In this document: piece after piece, positions 46,501-58,996 of the stretch
Numbering within the stretch: position 1 is the stretch's first letter
How the letters are laid out: each line of letters starts with the position of its first letter
NCBI GenBank assembly: GCA_000827265.1
Contig: KN834866.1
Coordinates: forward strand, 68,363 to 132,362
DNA: 64,000 nucleotides
Direction of reading: 5' to 3'
Source: Collybiopsis luxurians FD-317 M1
Taxonomy: Eukaryota > Basidiomycota > Agaricomycetes > Agaricales > Omphalotaceae
Program-made: the position numbers and the translations under genes
The notes under the pieces: model-generated
What the model was told of the DNA's origin: nothing
Database searches by the model: none
What the model saw: only the letters and a program-made list of their open reading frames with translations

Positions 46501-49500
46501 TCCGAGGTGCTGGCGGTGTGAGTGACTGCCCGCTAAAGTAATACAAACAACTCCACGGAGTCAGCGATTTCTCAGCTCGTTCCGCTTCATTGCCGCACAG
46601 CTACGGTGCTTGTAACCGAGTGGAGCTTGATTCAGGGAGTTTAATCGTACCGCGAAATCTATATGCATACGGTATGATATCCTGCCTTATTGTACCCCTT
46701 CGCATCTTTTCCTCCTCTTCTGGTAGCAATGTATTGGAGTCGAGAATAGCGTATTTCATTTTCAAAAACATCTCCTACCGCCATTAAAGGCCCATGTTCA
46801 GATAATGGCCCTCTGTTGATGTCGTACAACTGAATGAATGAGCATTGGCTTTGAAATCATTTTTGTGATACCTTCGCGTTTTTCCTAAGTGCGAGTGATT
46901 GACGCCTTGTCCCACGAGTAAATTAGCGCATGATCAACCAGTTCTCGAGGTTATTTCTGTCATGCCGTTTCAACTCTTCATTTCGTCGGACTGGTGATCC
47001 AGGACGGATACACGTACTACAGATGCCTTAGCAGTCTCGGCAGTGGGTCCGGGAATCACAGCATCCATGATATGAACTTCTGCCAAGTTACAGCATATTT
47101 TGGGCTTTTAGGGTGATCATCGATCGCCATCGTATATCCCATACGAATATCCAGCCTGTTCTGTCCTAACTTTGAGTCTATGGATATATGACACCCAGAA
47201 GAAGTTTCTTGGCTGTCCCAAGCCAGAAAATTAAGCCCATACATCCGCGCCTCGTTGCTGAATGACAGTACCACTTTTGAAAAGATCGTTGCTTTCATTT
47301 CCGTCACTGGCGGGAAGAAAACTGCTGTATAGCAGAAACAACTTTCGTGCAATAAGAATCTGTAGGTAAACGCATACACATCCCTCACTGTTTATATACA
47401 AGTTTATGAGTGGGATTGATAACTAAGACCCAGATAGCCCTCCATAGTAGACGATAGGTCGAATGCATTAACATTACAGATGCTGGCAAAAATAATCTTA
47501 AATGTAACTAACACACTGGTGGTGAGATCTCATGACCGTCAATGAAACGGCTAGATCTCGATATGGGCGCCGGTTTCTTTCTGCACTGAATTTCAAGTTG
47601 AACCAGCTTGGAGCAATTATGTTCCGTGGCATCCGGAGAGCTCAATTTGAGTCGGTCTGAGGTATCAATAGTTGAAGATTTTGCATGACTATCTGTGGAA
47701 TCCTACAGCACCTGTAGCAATCCAAAGGGTAGACCTTATCATCTGTACCCATTATCAGTATTTCCGTCAACTTTAGAAGTAAACCAGAGAATGCCGCATT
47801 AGCTCGCATACTTGCTTGACATAAGGATAGTAAAGAGTTCCGGCTATTGCTGAACTGACAGAGTCAGTCTAAAATGAGATAAGAGTTGTGCGAAAGTATC
47901 TAACTGAGTCGCCAGTCTAGAAATAGAGTACCTGCTAATTTGATTTCAAAATGTTCTCGGCCAAGTCTCGCCTACGGCCTCAATTTCGTCAAGGATGACT
48001 ACACGAATGCAGTTTACTTTGCGGTCATATACTATGTCCAGGACGTTTCTAGTCTCCAAAATTTATCATCGCTAGAAGAGCCCAGCCGAATCTTTCAACG
48101 TCGTATGCTTTTTAAAGTCCAGGTAGCCTAGAAGTTGACGAGTGTTTCTAGACTATTCAAATTGATAGTACGTCTTGAAGAACACTGGAAAAATCAAGGG
48201 TTATGATAGCAAGGCACGCGGCAGCTCTAAATTCTGCGTTACTTAGTAATCGACCCTATTAAGAGCAATTTTTTATTAATCACAAGTACTTCCTCACTAG
48301 TCTCCATTCTGATATTCGGACTCTGAATTTGGGGCGCAAGAAAGGTATACAGGCTGCACGTAGATTGAGAATCACTATCGGGAGCGAAGGAAGGAACGCC
48401 GAGGGAAGAGGACGGCCGTAAGAAGTACCGTCGGCACAATAAACGTCAAGCAGCTCCACACTCAGCTGTGTACAAATTTCTTGGCCAAGATCTTCTTGCG
48501 GATTGACAGGTATACAGTATTTGCGTATTATTTGAAGAGCCGAACATCCGTATGGATTGCTAAATGAAAAGTAAATGAAAAACGTCTCTTCCCTAATCTC
48601 GATCTGTACGGGGTGCCTTAACAGTCTATGTCATTTTATTGTTTGAAGATGAGTGGTTGGACACGCCATAGGTATATCGATCATGGAAAGGGAAGTATCC
48701 AAGACGAAAAAAAAGAAAATATACAAGCTTTTTATGAAGGATACATTTAAGGATCTATCAAAAGGCATCTTGGCATATTCTGGGCTCTTGGAATATTCGC
48801 ACCTTCCTCCGGTTTCGACTTTGTTGTTGTTCAAGTACATTAGTACCAAGCAAGTGGCTCCGTGGAAGTATCTCTGTGTTGCTTACAGGGCTGGTTATTT
48901 TGTCAAGTGCAGCTCGCCTTAAATGACTCCACCTCGGTCAAGGCAACTGCGGTTGAATGAAATACCTGGATGCGATTCTCACATCGTTCATACCTGTAAG
49001 TCCCTGAATATTGATAAACGATGAAGATGGCAAAAAATAAACTCGTTTATTCCGGTGTCTAAACCGACATGCGGCGCATCCGACGCCGGAGCGGTGCCCT
49101 AGAAAAAGATTGGATCAAGTTTCTGAGGGGAACTGTAGAAATGGCATTTGAATGCTGCCATATACCAGTAAGATGGTACTCAACTTCCTTTTGAGATTGC
49201 CATTTGGAACAACGGATACGACACAGGCTGGAGGTGGTAAGCGAACGAGAACATCGGAAACCGTGCGGTACCGGACTTTTAGCATGATTGAGACGCGACT
49301 ACAGTTTCACCATTGAATTCTGTCATGATGGACTTATCGAGACTCCCTGCATGAACAATCACTTGCTTCAAAGACCAAACATTAGATTCTAATGGAATTG
49401 GAGGTGAACGTGGAGATGCAGAGTGATTAGATTACAAGAAAATGCAACAAGACCGATGTTACGCAGACGCTAGCCTTCCTGGCGGCCAAAGCTTCGCAAT

Positions 49501-51731
49501 TCTGTTCTCGTAAATGACAATCAACATCCGGAAGTGCTTACAAACATTTTCCTTGCTCGACTCTCAATCGATGAAGCTCCAGCCGATCATATCTGTCTGG
49601 CTCGGGGCGCTGGACATTAGAAGGCCAAGAGATATGATCTTTGTAAGCATATATAGATACAGAAATATAAGCCAAAGACATATGTAAGAATGAGGACAAG
49701 AAAGCGGCTATGTTGAAGGTACAATGTAAAACTGTAGCTTGCTCTTCTGGCCGAACCAGCCCAATTACCTTTAATGCATGCTATTGCCATTTCTTGTATT
49801 AGCCCTTCAGAATCTCAGCATAATAAAACGCAAACGATCAGCTGCGGACATTCAGTCTTGCTGATTCCAAGCACATCAGAGTTTGGAGTGTTTTTCTCTA
49901 CCAGTTTAGCTCGATAAATGAGAGAGTTTCCGCGAGGATTCCACTTTTTAAAGATAAGGTCATCCGGCTGAGGAAATGAACAGAGTAAGTATGCAGTATG
50001 TCTGCATCGGCAGCATTAATCACCCTGCAGCCTACATAACAGGGTGAAACATCTTGGTCTAACTAGAAGAAGTAGACAACGTTATCAGGCAGGAATTGAA
50101 TTAGAGCCTTCATAGCCCAAGTCTTCAAATCCGCATATGACAGAATATAATATAAAGCAAAGAGATCGGAGATATCTGTGCCAACTGGTTATTCCAGCAT
50201 CCAAAGATATTGTCCGGTTAGCATGCAAAGATTATGAGTCGCACCGACTTGGGATGAGTCGACACAGCGCCAAAGAACTGACATAGAAAATGATCAACAT
50301 TTAAAGCGAGCTCGAATCAAATTGCAATAGATCTAGCCCATATTATATCTTCTGTATTCACCTGCGGGCTTATTGCTACGGTCAAACCTGACCTGATCCA
50401 ACACTGACTGGAACGCAAAATCTGTCCCACCGTACACCCCACGGCGTCCACAGTAACCAAAGATTTCTGGTAGTATTGCCTCCGACGGATTTGATAAATA
50501 TGGGCGCAATGGATTGAATTCTGATAGACAAAGCAGACCAGCAAAAATCAGGCAATACAGCCAATACCGAATAATGATGCAGAATGGCCGGGGCGCGATG
50601 AGGTTTGAGTGTAGAGACAACGTAAAGCCAGATGCGATAGGTGAAGATGATTCAGATCAGATGCGGGAAGTTTTTTTTTTTTGGTATGTTTCCCATTAAA
50701 AAATACTTGTAGTTCCAAGACGTTGGTTTTTATTCGACCACGATGGTACTATAGACCTCGTTATTTACTTTTGGTTTCTAGTCTGAGCTTTTCCAGTCTC
50801 CCTTTCTCGAACATTATCTTGATTTGGAAATTTCAAGCCAGACATTCTTGCTGACAGAATTGCTGTCCGCCGCTGTCGATAGACAAGAATAGACCGGCGG
50901 TCATGTGAACAGCCACGGGCATAGGTATGGCTAGAATGATAAACGTGATAGTGAAGCGGAATAATGACCGCAGTTATCAATGCTTGAGAGGATGGGATCG
51001 AATTGGTCATAAACGTTATGCTTCATTTGAAGGTAAAACATCGGGTGTGATGAAGAAATAGGAAAGGAAAGCAGGGAGGGATACAGTGAAGCATGACAAT
51101 GAGAAAATTGGGAGTTCGATGAAAAAGGCATAGTAAGGAATTATGGATGTGCATCAGCGCGTATAGATGTCCCCACGGCCATGCTCTGAAGTTGCATACT
51201 GAATAAGCTCACATAATCCAGCTTGGCAATCAATTTGAGCGAGCTACACTGTACCTAAACAGTGAAGGAGACCTGGATCAGATGAGTGGAACGAGTGGAA
51301 GTTCATTATTCGCAAGCTTGAAAGAAGGTCTCGCTGCGTGTGTGATTGGCTTTTGAGAGCGGGAGCCTCGTTTTAAGACGGTAATCCACTATCCAATAAA
51401 GAGACTGTTGAGTCAGAATGGGTCTCAGACTGAATTTCTGACTCTTACCTCTACTTCCCGGTGTGAACATAACCTAGCCCTTGTTCCTTTTTGCGCCACC
51501 CCGGGTCATCCATAAAACCCCTTTTAGCCAGCAGGAACCATTCTGCGTAAGGGTTACTTCACGCCAGAGCACGGAAGCTCTTCGAACCGTCCAAATCGCA
51601 GAATGAATGACATGTCGCAAAAAAAGCAAAAACTGTTGTCGCCCTGGACACCCGGGAACACCGGAAACAACCTATACGGTATACCCTCGTTTCTTTCCCC
51701 TCTACATCGCTGAAGATTTTAATTCCGTCTT
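43515..51731. other. Long stretch with only fragmentary coding signal
   Basis: No gene could be assembled. Candidate coding fragments worth aligning are complement 47056-47388 (a 110-codon frame with KATIFSKVVLSFSNEARMYG), complement 48239-48439, plus 48653-48922, and complement 50317-50620 (PLRPYLSNPSEAILPEIFGY, with a second frame equally open). No repeats longer than simple A/T runs (for example poly-T at about 50671-50681) were noticed. Confidence 0.35.
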
Positions 51732-52015
51732 CTATCCTACCTGGCTTACGAGGTTCGCCTGTTTCTCAAAATCGTCACTAGGCAGTGTAAACGCGTTGCT
51801 CGTAGCATGGTAAGGTCCAGTGGAAGGATTAGTCGAAGGAGCGCCAGCCTCGACAGCAGGAACATGTGAGGAATTTAAGAAACCTCTAGTAACGATGTCC
51901 GTGAAGAACGAAGCTGGCGGTAGACATTAGTAGGCACATAGACGATTCGGCGGTAGTGTGGTAATAAGTGGAAAATGTGGCCTTGACGAATGGGTAGTGG
52001 TGAATCCGATGCATC
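51732..52015 (-). CDS. C-terminal exons of an unidentified gene
   Basis: The last exon (51913-51732) reads PSFFTDIVTRGFLNSSH, VEAGAPSTNPSTGPYHATSN and LPSDDFEKQANLVSQVG and ends in TAG. It follows an intron with a textbook branch site (TACTAAT) and CCAG acceptor. A 28-nt exon (52015-51988, reading DASDSPLPI) precedes it in frame. Further exons probably lie up to about 52342 (GTACGT..TTTTAG intron near 52195-52150), but their phases are not certain. The Ser/Pro/Thr-rich content suggests a surface or disordered region. The family is not recognised. Confidence 0.35.
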
Positions 52016-55000
52016 CTGCATGGGTACCCACGGTTATCGATTAATGCTGTCAAATCGAGGCAACGCAATTCTGATGCCGCCGTGTTTGCTCCCCAAAGTT
52101 GACTAGCCACCGCGGGAAGACTGAACAAGTATGATTTCGCAAGCAAGAGCTAAAACGCATGAGTCATGGCTATAGATATCTAATCCGGACACGTACCTTA
52201 TATTATTATTAGTCCGCCCCACTCTTAGTTTTTCAAGGTGAGGCGACTCTCTGCTGCTAAGCCTCTCATCAAAGACGGTGAAGGTACACAGCGAGGTCCA
52301 AAATCTGAAAATAAACTGAACAAGTCCAGGAGTCCATTGCAAAGCTACACGTGTAGTGTCCGTCAGGTTAGATATTCGTGATAGTTGAGAATGGAGAGAC
52401 AGCCAGAAGTTCGTCTGACTTCGACGGACAGATACTCAGCGAGCGGATAGAATTGTCGAGAACCGTCCGGGCATTAGCACCGAGCAGCCAGGATTTAATA
52501 GATGGGAGTTCACGGGATATCGAACGCACGTACAGAATACGAGATATGTATTGAATTTACGAGACTTTCATATTTGTTGCTATGAATACATGCAGAACGC
52601 CTGTGCAAGAAATTCTAGACGGTGAATTGGATACGCACCAAACGAAATTGATAAGGTCACACCTGACTCCCGTTTCTTGAACCAATTATCAAACCTGCAT
52701 ACTATGAATTTGTACCTTCGAGGAATGAGTTGAGACCTGCAGTTGGGGACACTTATATGTTGCAGAACAGGGATTCTGGACTGTGAACCCGTAACTCGAC
52801 AGGTAGTCCTAAAACGTAGCAGAAAAGGATGGCGCGTTTGAAGTCATGAAAGTGGGGATGCAAGAGAAAACAGAGATGAAGACGTTGTGGTTGGTAGATG
52901 GCGTGACGAGCTGGATGGATGAATAGAGGCGCATCGGCAATCGATGCAAGTAGGGAGAGAGAAAGATGAAAAGAGTTAAGCGCTCGGGAGTCGAATGAAG
53001 CGCTTGAGCGCTTCTGCTTCGGAATCTCGACATCGATTTCGCATTACTTACTTGCTTTAGAATGTGCATATATATAGCGTCGTCTACGGTAAGAGCCTGA
53101 GATATTGCTGCAGCAGCAAAAGTCTCGTTTTTGCACATCTTCAATTAAATTCTACCAAAATTGCTTCGTGAAGAGCAAAATACGAACTGCTAAGGAATCA
53201 AAGATTTGCAACTCTCTGCATTCTTGAGTGACGGAACCGCTGAATGGATAAGTTCTCGCTCCATTAAACGACATCTTCAGGGAAGCGGTGAGCCAGAACG
53301 AACCGATATGTCGAGTGATGGCTACACAGTTAGCGCGAAAAAATTTTAGGACGTCTGTCCGTACTTCACGGTGAGAAGCTTGAATCGAGCTGCTTGAATG
53401 TTATTGCCATCTGACATTCTGGAGAAACTATACAAAAGTCTTGTACGTGGTGTTCATACGCCGTACCAGCCTGTCAAGTACTTCGCATCCGAAAGATACA
53501 CTTCAAACCGACAAAATGTCCGAATTTGAAATTTTGAACGGCATCCTGTCGGTCAGATTTGAGCACTACATAGGTACACATCCCGCAGGAGGGGTGATGA
53601 GATACGGAGGGATCTCAGGGCTCATCTGTTGGATTGGCAGCATATCAGGTACTAAGTATCGAGCCTATGCGAAAAAGGCTAACTTTGACTGAGCTTGAAG
53701 ATCATGTCGTTGGTCTGGGATGAAGTTGAACCGAGACTAATCGGAAGGTCGGGCGGCGGAAAGAAGCCTTGGCATCTAGACATGATATCGCAAAACAGGC
53801 CCAAGCTACGTATCAAGAATGGAAGAGATGCAAACTGTCAACATTTATGAACTTGATACGGCAGGCAAATGGGAATTAGGAACACACAAATTGAATTGCA
53901 TTGGGTAACAAAGAGAAAAAGAGGGACAGGAGAAAAGAGGAAATCGTAATATTCAAGCTAAGGACATCCTCGGTCCATTGAGAATTAGAATCCAGTCCAT
54001 TTTAGTCTTCAACTGCGAGACATGGAGAACTAGTAGCTGATCTCTTAAGACTAAGTGTCAGAAATCTAGAACAGAATCAGATACCCCTGCCCTTACCTCT
54101 ATTGGTTCATCGGTTAAGCAATCTCTCAGACGCTGTTGCAGCAAATACACGGAATTAACTCAGCCGCGGTACTTTCGGAAATAACTGCAGGCTTGAGTCA
54201 GCGAAGAAATTCTCAAAAGAAACGGCATTCGAATTTCGTTTCGCGATGCAAGTTCTCTGGAATGCATCCGAATACGATGTATGGGGTATTCGTCTGGAAA
54301 AAAAGAGACGAAGACAGGCTTGATTGTACAGTCAGCGATTGGCACGAAGATTGAAGGCAAAGCAAGGAATAATACTTTTTTTTAGGTATTCGAAGCCCAT
54401 TATCAGATACAGAAATTTTTAAAAAGAGCCCCAGTTAGTTTTTGATGCAGGAGAAATTGAGCGGCAAAATGTACCTTGGGGGCAAATTCCGAAACTGATA
54501 GCTTGGATGAGCTCGTTCAGTCACTTTCCTCCATACAGCTCAAGCATCATCTCTACGCGCGGGCCCTCGGCAAAATACGCTGATCCTCAATGCTCTACAA
54601 AGCTATTCCGACCTAAAAAGCTTGGTTCTTACGCCTGATGATCGCTCCGTTGACCGGATGCGGGAGAGGAGGTATTTAGTGAAAATTTTCTGAGGTGGGT
54701 ATGTTGGGCGCGGGGGAAAACAAAATGCGCGGGAGAAAACAAAAGAAAAAAAGGCGGTGAAAGGAATCAACTAGAATCTCAGAGAAACGCTGTCATACAA
54801 AGACGTTAGCCTTAGCGCAAGAGACAGTAGCCAGCAAGATGCCGTTCTCGCAAGGACTACTTAGCGGGGAAAGGTAATAGAGACCGAGGGAGAGGTTTCG
54901 ATTTTAACTCTTAATTCTCTGCAAAGCCGAGTCGATGGACACAATTGAAGCCGTTATCTCTCGACATCCTCTACAGTCTCTTCCCTACTAGAATAATGGT

Positions 55001-56352
55001 CAGTCTCGGCTGAGCACTTAACTGTGGCTTATTCTCAAGCAGGGGTACGAGCATTTCACATGGCTATAGATGGCAATATTCGAAGGGTCCCTCCATCCTT
55101 ACCCATTAGCCCTGCCAAAGACAGCACAAAATCAAGCCAGGAATCACAGAGCAATGAAAGAAAGGAGTCAAATAACATACTTAGAATCTTTATGCTTGGA
55201 CTAAAGAAAACACGGGGAGTTCGCTAATAGTTGACGGTAATGGTGGTGGTACAGGAACAAGAGAGTAATACAAAGCGGTTGATGGGAACCGTGGGATCAC
55301 TACTGGGCACTTTTCTGACACGCGTCCCGCACCTTACGCGTCTTTTTCGAAACCATGGGATCAACGCCCCTTTGATACGGTATAAGTTCAATATAATATA
55401 CAATTTCTCTTTGCTAAGCAAACATCTTGGAACTAGAAACTCAAAGGAGTTTTAAATCCTGCGATAAGTATTGCGCTTTTCATATGAAAATGAAGTGCTT
55501 TGGCTCGACGAAAATATGTACTTCGTCTATGATACTCCTGGAGTTCTGTATCTGGACCACTCATGTGATAATTCGTTAGATGTACTTAGTAGATACACAG
55601 TGACGCTGCGCAGTGAAAATAGTAAAGGCAGTCCAGTCAAGCAAGCAATGTACATCACAGACGCCATGCCTGTAGCAGAATGAGGCCAACAACGAGCGTT
55701 TCATTGGTGGAATCAAACTATTCACCTTCTTCAACCATCGGCGCCATAGTCACTTGAGCCACACAGGAAGACAAGGATCGATAAGCAAATGGTTTTGTAC
55801 GAGCTCGAATTCACACCAATTGTATGACCAATGCCCTACGGAAGATACTAGATCCAGATACCGTCTCAATTGAGGTCGTTCGGAAGGTCGTTTTTGGAAA
55901 AATAACACTGTCAGGAATATAGGACCGAGAACGTTGCGTGTGAACTATCCGAGTTGCCAGATGGGATGAGCTCCTGGGAAGACGGAACGAGGTTAATGTG
56001 GAGGCGGTCAAGCAAGTCAGAGTGAACTACAGTATGGAGTAGAATTCCATCATAAAGCTCCTAGTCTCTGCGTCCTTACGATTGATCACTGGGCGAGGAG
56101 GTCAAAGCTGGAAATATCATTCCAGACTGAGTGATCAATCCCGATTATATACTAGTTCGGTATGTACAAGCGTAATCTACAATTTCATATACATTCAGTC
56201 TAGTGGTATCAGATGCCGACCTACACGAATGGTGACACTGATTAAGATAGCTCTACATCAAAGTTATGTTACTCCTTTTATCCGAGTGAGGCCCACGGTC
56301 AAGGTCGATGACCTGATATAGCCAAGTATGGTAGAAAAAAATCAGCAAAAAA
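52016..56352. other. No complete gene; possible N-terminal exon at 52809-53144
   Basis: On the minus strand MKMCKNETFAAAAISQALTV leads to a perfect GTAAGT donor at about 53052, which could be a first exon. On the plus strand 53516-53692 (MSEFEILNGILSVRFEHYIG) and 55471-55683 (ENEVLWLDENMYFVYDTPGV) read like protein but lack partners. I call none as a gene. Confidence 0.3.
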
Positions 56353-57502
56353 TCAAAGCATAAGAGTGCTGCCAAAAGTTTGACTGCCCATCCACGGCGA
56401 CCGAGATTGCATAAAGCCTGCAGTATTGATGCACTTCTCACTCGTTTGGTGTCGGTTGAGATCGCTTCTATTGGTGAATGACGCATCCTGGCAGATTGTG
56501 CATTTGAAGGGCTTCTGCCCCGCATGTCGGCGAATGTGATCTTGAAAAGAGTGTACATTTAGTCAAAGAGCATAATATCAGTGTGACGAGATACGTACCT
56601 TTGAAATTGTGCTTCGATGTAAACTCAATATTGAGTTGAATGCACTCGTGTTCAGGGCAGTGGTAAAGAGACGATCGTGCTACGCCACTTTTGGGATTGA
56701 TTCCCCGTCGCCTACGCGATGCTCGTACGATTGCGGCAGAACCAACTCTTCGATGTACTCCCTGTGTAGATTCAGTAGAGGCTCCATCATCGTGAAGAAC
56801 ACGAGACTGGGGATGATTATTCGTCAGCGTGACTGGTGAGCGGGGCAACTGTGACAGGTCGATATCCATCCATGAAGGCAGAGAATCACAATCGGAGGGT
56901 GAGTACTGAGCTTGGGGATGGTAATGCGTGGTTCCACTACCTACCGGACTTTCTATCGTATTCCAGCTCAGCCAACTCTGCCTAAAGGAACTCGCGTTTT
57001 GCATTCCCGTCAATCCAGATTGAGACTCGAAAGACTTTTGAGTAGTCATTGAAGACCATAGGGAGGGCCAAGATGTTTCCGTTGTGTCATTGACGAGACT
57101 CTGTTTCGCCACCGACGAGGAATAAGACGTCAGATATCCAAAATTAAAATCTGGTTCGAGTGCGGGTTCGTTGTGCAATACAGAGACACTGATAGCTCCG
57201 CTGGATAGAGAATGGTAATTCGTTGGTGGCGTGGCGACAGGATAGCTGGTTCCGTGGTGTTCTATGGGACTGTGAGACTGATACACCATTAAACTTGAGC
57301 CTGCAGTATCGATATTCGCAACGGTTCCAAGTAGCTTGTGATTGTCAATGGCCGCTGGAGTCGAGAAACCGTAGTGAACATGTTGGTTATAGGGAATTCG
57401 TTCTTGTGGTGGCCAAGCCGATGCAATGAGAAAAGATCGGTCTGCGACGGCGGTGTGATGAACACGATTATAGAGAGTGTAATGAGAGGGGAAAAAGCCC
57501 AT
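56353..57502 (-). CDS. C2H2-type zinc-finger transcription factor
   Basis: Two minus-strand exons (57502-56599 and 56540-56353) with a 58-nt intron (GTACGT..CAAG) give 363 residues. Residues 1-260 are Ser/Thr/Pro/Tyr-rich and low in charge, as in activation domains (SYPVATPPTNYHSLSSGAIS, WLSWNTIESPVG). A basic stretch VRASRRRRGINPKS precedes two fingers. Finger 1 is C-x4-C with a stretched spacing to its histidines (YHCPEHEC..FTSKHNFKDHIRRH). The linker AGQKPF is close to the canonical TGEKPF. Finger 2 is C2HC-like (FKCTICQDASFTNRSDLNRH, then Cys after five residues). The intron cuts exactly through finger 1 between FK and DH, so reading through it destroys both fingers. It is probably a nuclear DNA-binding regulator; targets are unknown. 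Confidence 0.85.
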
Positions 57503-58996
57503 AAAGCTGTGGCGTAGGTGACCGAGAAAGAACTGAACTGTGATATTTTATTAGTAAAAAATCTAAAGAAAAATCCACTTGGGCGTTACAATTTTAATTG
57601 AGGCACAAACTTCGAGTCGTGAAAAATAGACGTCGGTGGTTGAACTCTGGGAGATTGTTAAGGATGGGTTTTACTCAGACCCGGCAAATTCCAGGATTTA
57701 TGTACAAAAGACTGGAGTTGACCCACATTACAAAATTCAAACAAACCGCAACACTGCCACTTCTCGTTAGAACGTTCCCTCGACTATGTCCGACGTCTGC
57801 TGGACGGCTGAAGAACATCTACATTACTACTCACTTCTTTTTACATGAAGTTGGGAAGGGAGGATTCAAGACGCTCCTTGCCCCAGATTTGATTGATCAT
57901 GCTTGTAAATATAAGTTACTCCTTCATCCGTCTCGGTGAATGAATGAAGCGATCCCAGTCACTAGGGTATAATTATTTTCACGGTGAGAGTTCATTCGAA
58001 GCCAGTCAGGATGAGGTCTATAAGAAGGTCAGCAATGGACGAAGGAAATCTGGATCCCTGCCTAACTTTTCGGTCGTCGCGTCCGAATGTTTAGGGCTAG
58101 CATTTATTCCGTCGATAATCAAGGGCCCCGTCGTACCGAATTGCATCGGTCGCGTATTTACTTGTTTCTCCTTATCCATTAGCATCATCCGTCTTTAATC
58201 AAAACCATGATTCATCCGTGCTTGCCACCAGTAAAGCTTCTGACCTGCACACAAAAAAAGACTGGCCGTCAAGCAAGTACTCGTTTTTGAGGGGAAAAAA
58301 AATGCTGTAACGTTTCAAAAGACCCCGATCATATTTATGTCCATACTTATCAAGGATCTAGAAACGTGTACGTCCAATCCAAGCGAAACTTTCTCATCCA
58401 GCATCGAGGTATGTAGTCGGTTACCATGATACTAACAAAAATTTTCATAGAAGCTTCGTCTCGACCTAAGAATTTTGATAAGGTACATGCAAAGGAAAGA
58501 AGAGATCCGCGGGACACGAAATCGACAACCACTAACAATAATCGAGCAAGGATCGGCTTTGTTCGTAATATCCTCCCGCCCGGTATATAGAGAAAATACC
58601 TCCTACTGCTCAAGGACCATGCTCCGCTGGTGCAAAGAGCCCATTGCACCATGCGTTGTAGAGCCCTCTTAATTGAATAGCCAGCGGGTACTTCTGCCCC
58701 GTCTGCGATGGAAATACGTTTTCGCTGTCCTTACGCTGAAGTAAATGGTTCACAAATTATGCGACTCAAAGCATGATTAATAAGCTCGTACCGGACCTTG
58801 TAAATGCTCTCCTAGATATTTGAGAATCGAGAGCAAGTCGGATTCCACAAAAAAATCATATGAGCAGCGAGCAAAGGTCATCGAGTTGCAAAGTACTAGA
58901 AGCCTAGTACCAGAAGCCGGGGTCTACAACCAACAGGAGCAGCTGCAAAGGAATTGAGGCCTACGGAACATCCCGATGAGCTTTAAACAAACAGAA
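57503..58996. other. Upstream region of the zinc-finger gene and spacer, no gene supported
   Basis: A plus-strand frame 57598-57939 (GTG/ATG-poor start region, 113 codons) and a minus-strand frame 58350-58652 lack motifs. Promoter elements of the zinc-finger gene should lie in the first few hundred bases, but no clear TATA box was found. Confidence 0.3.
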
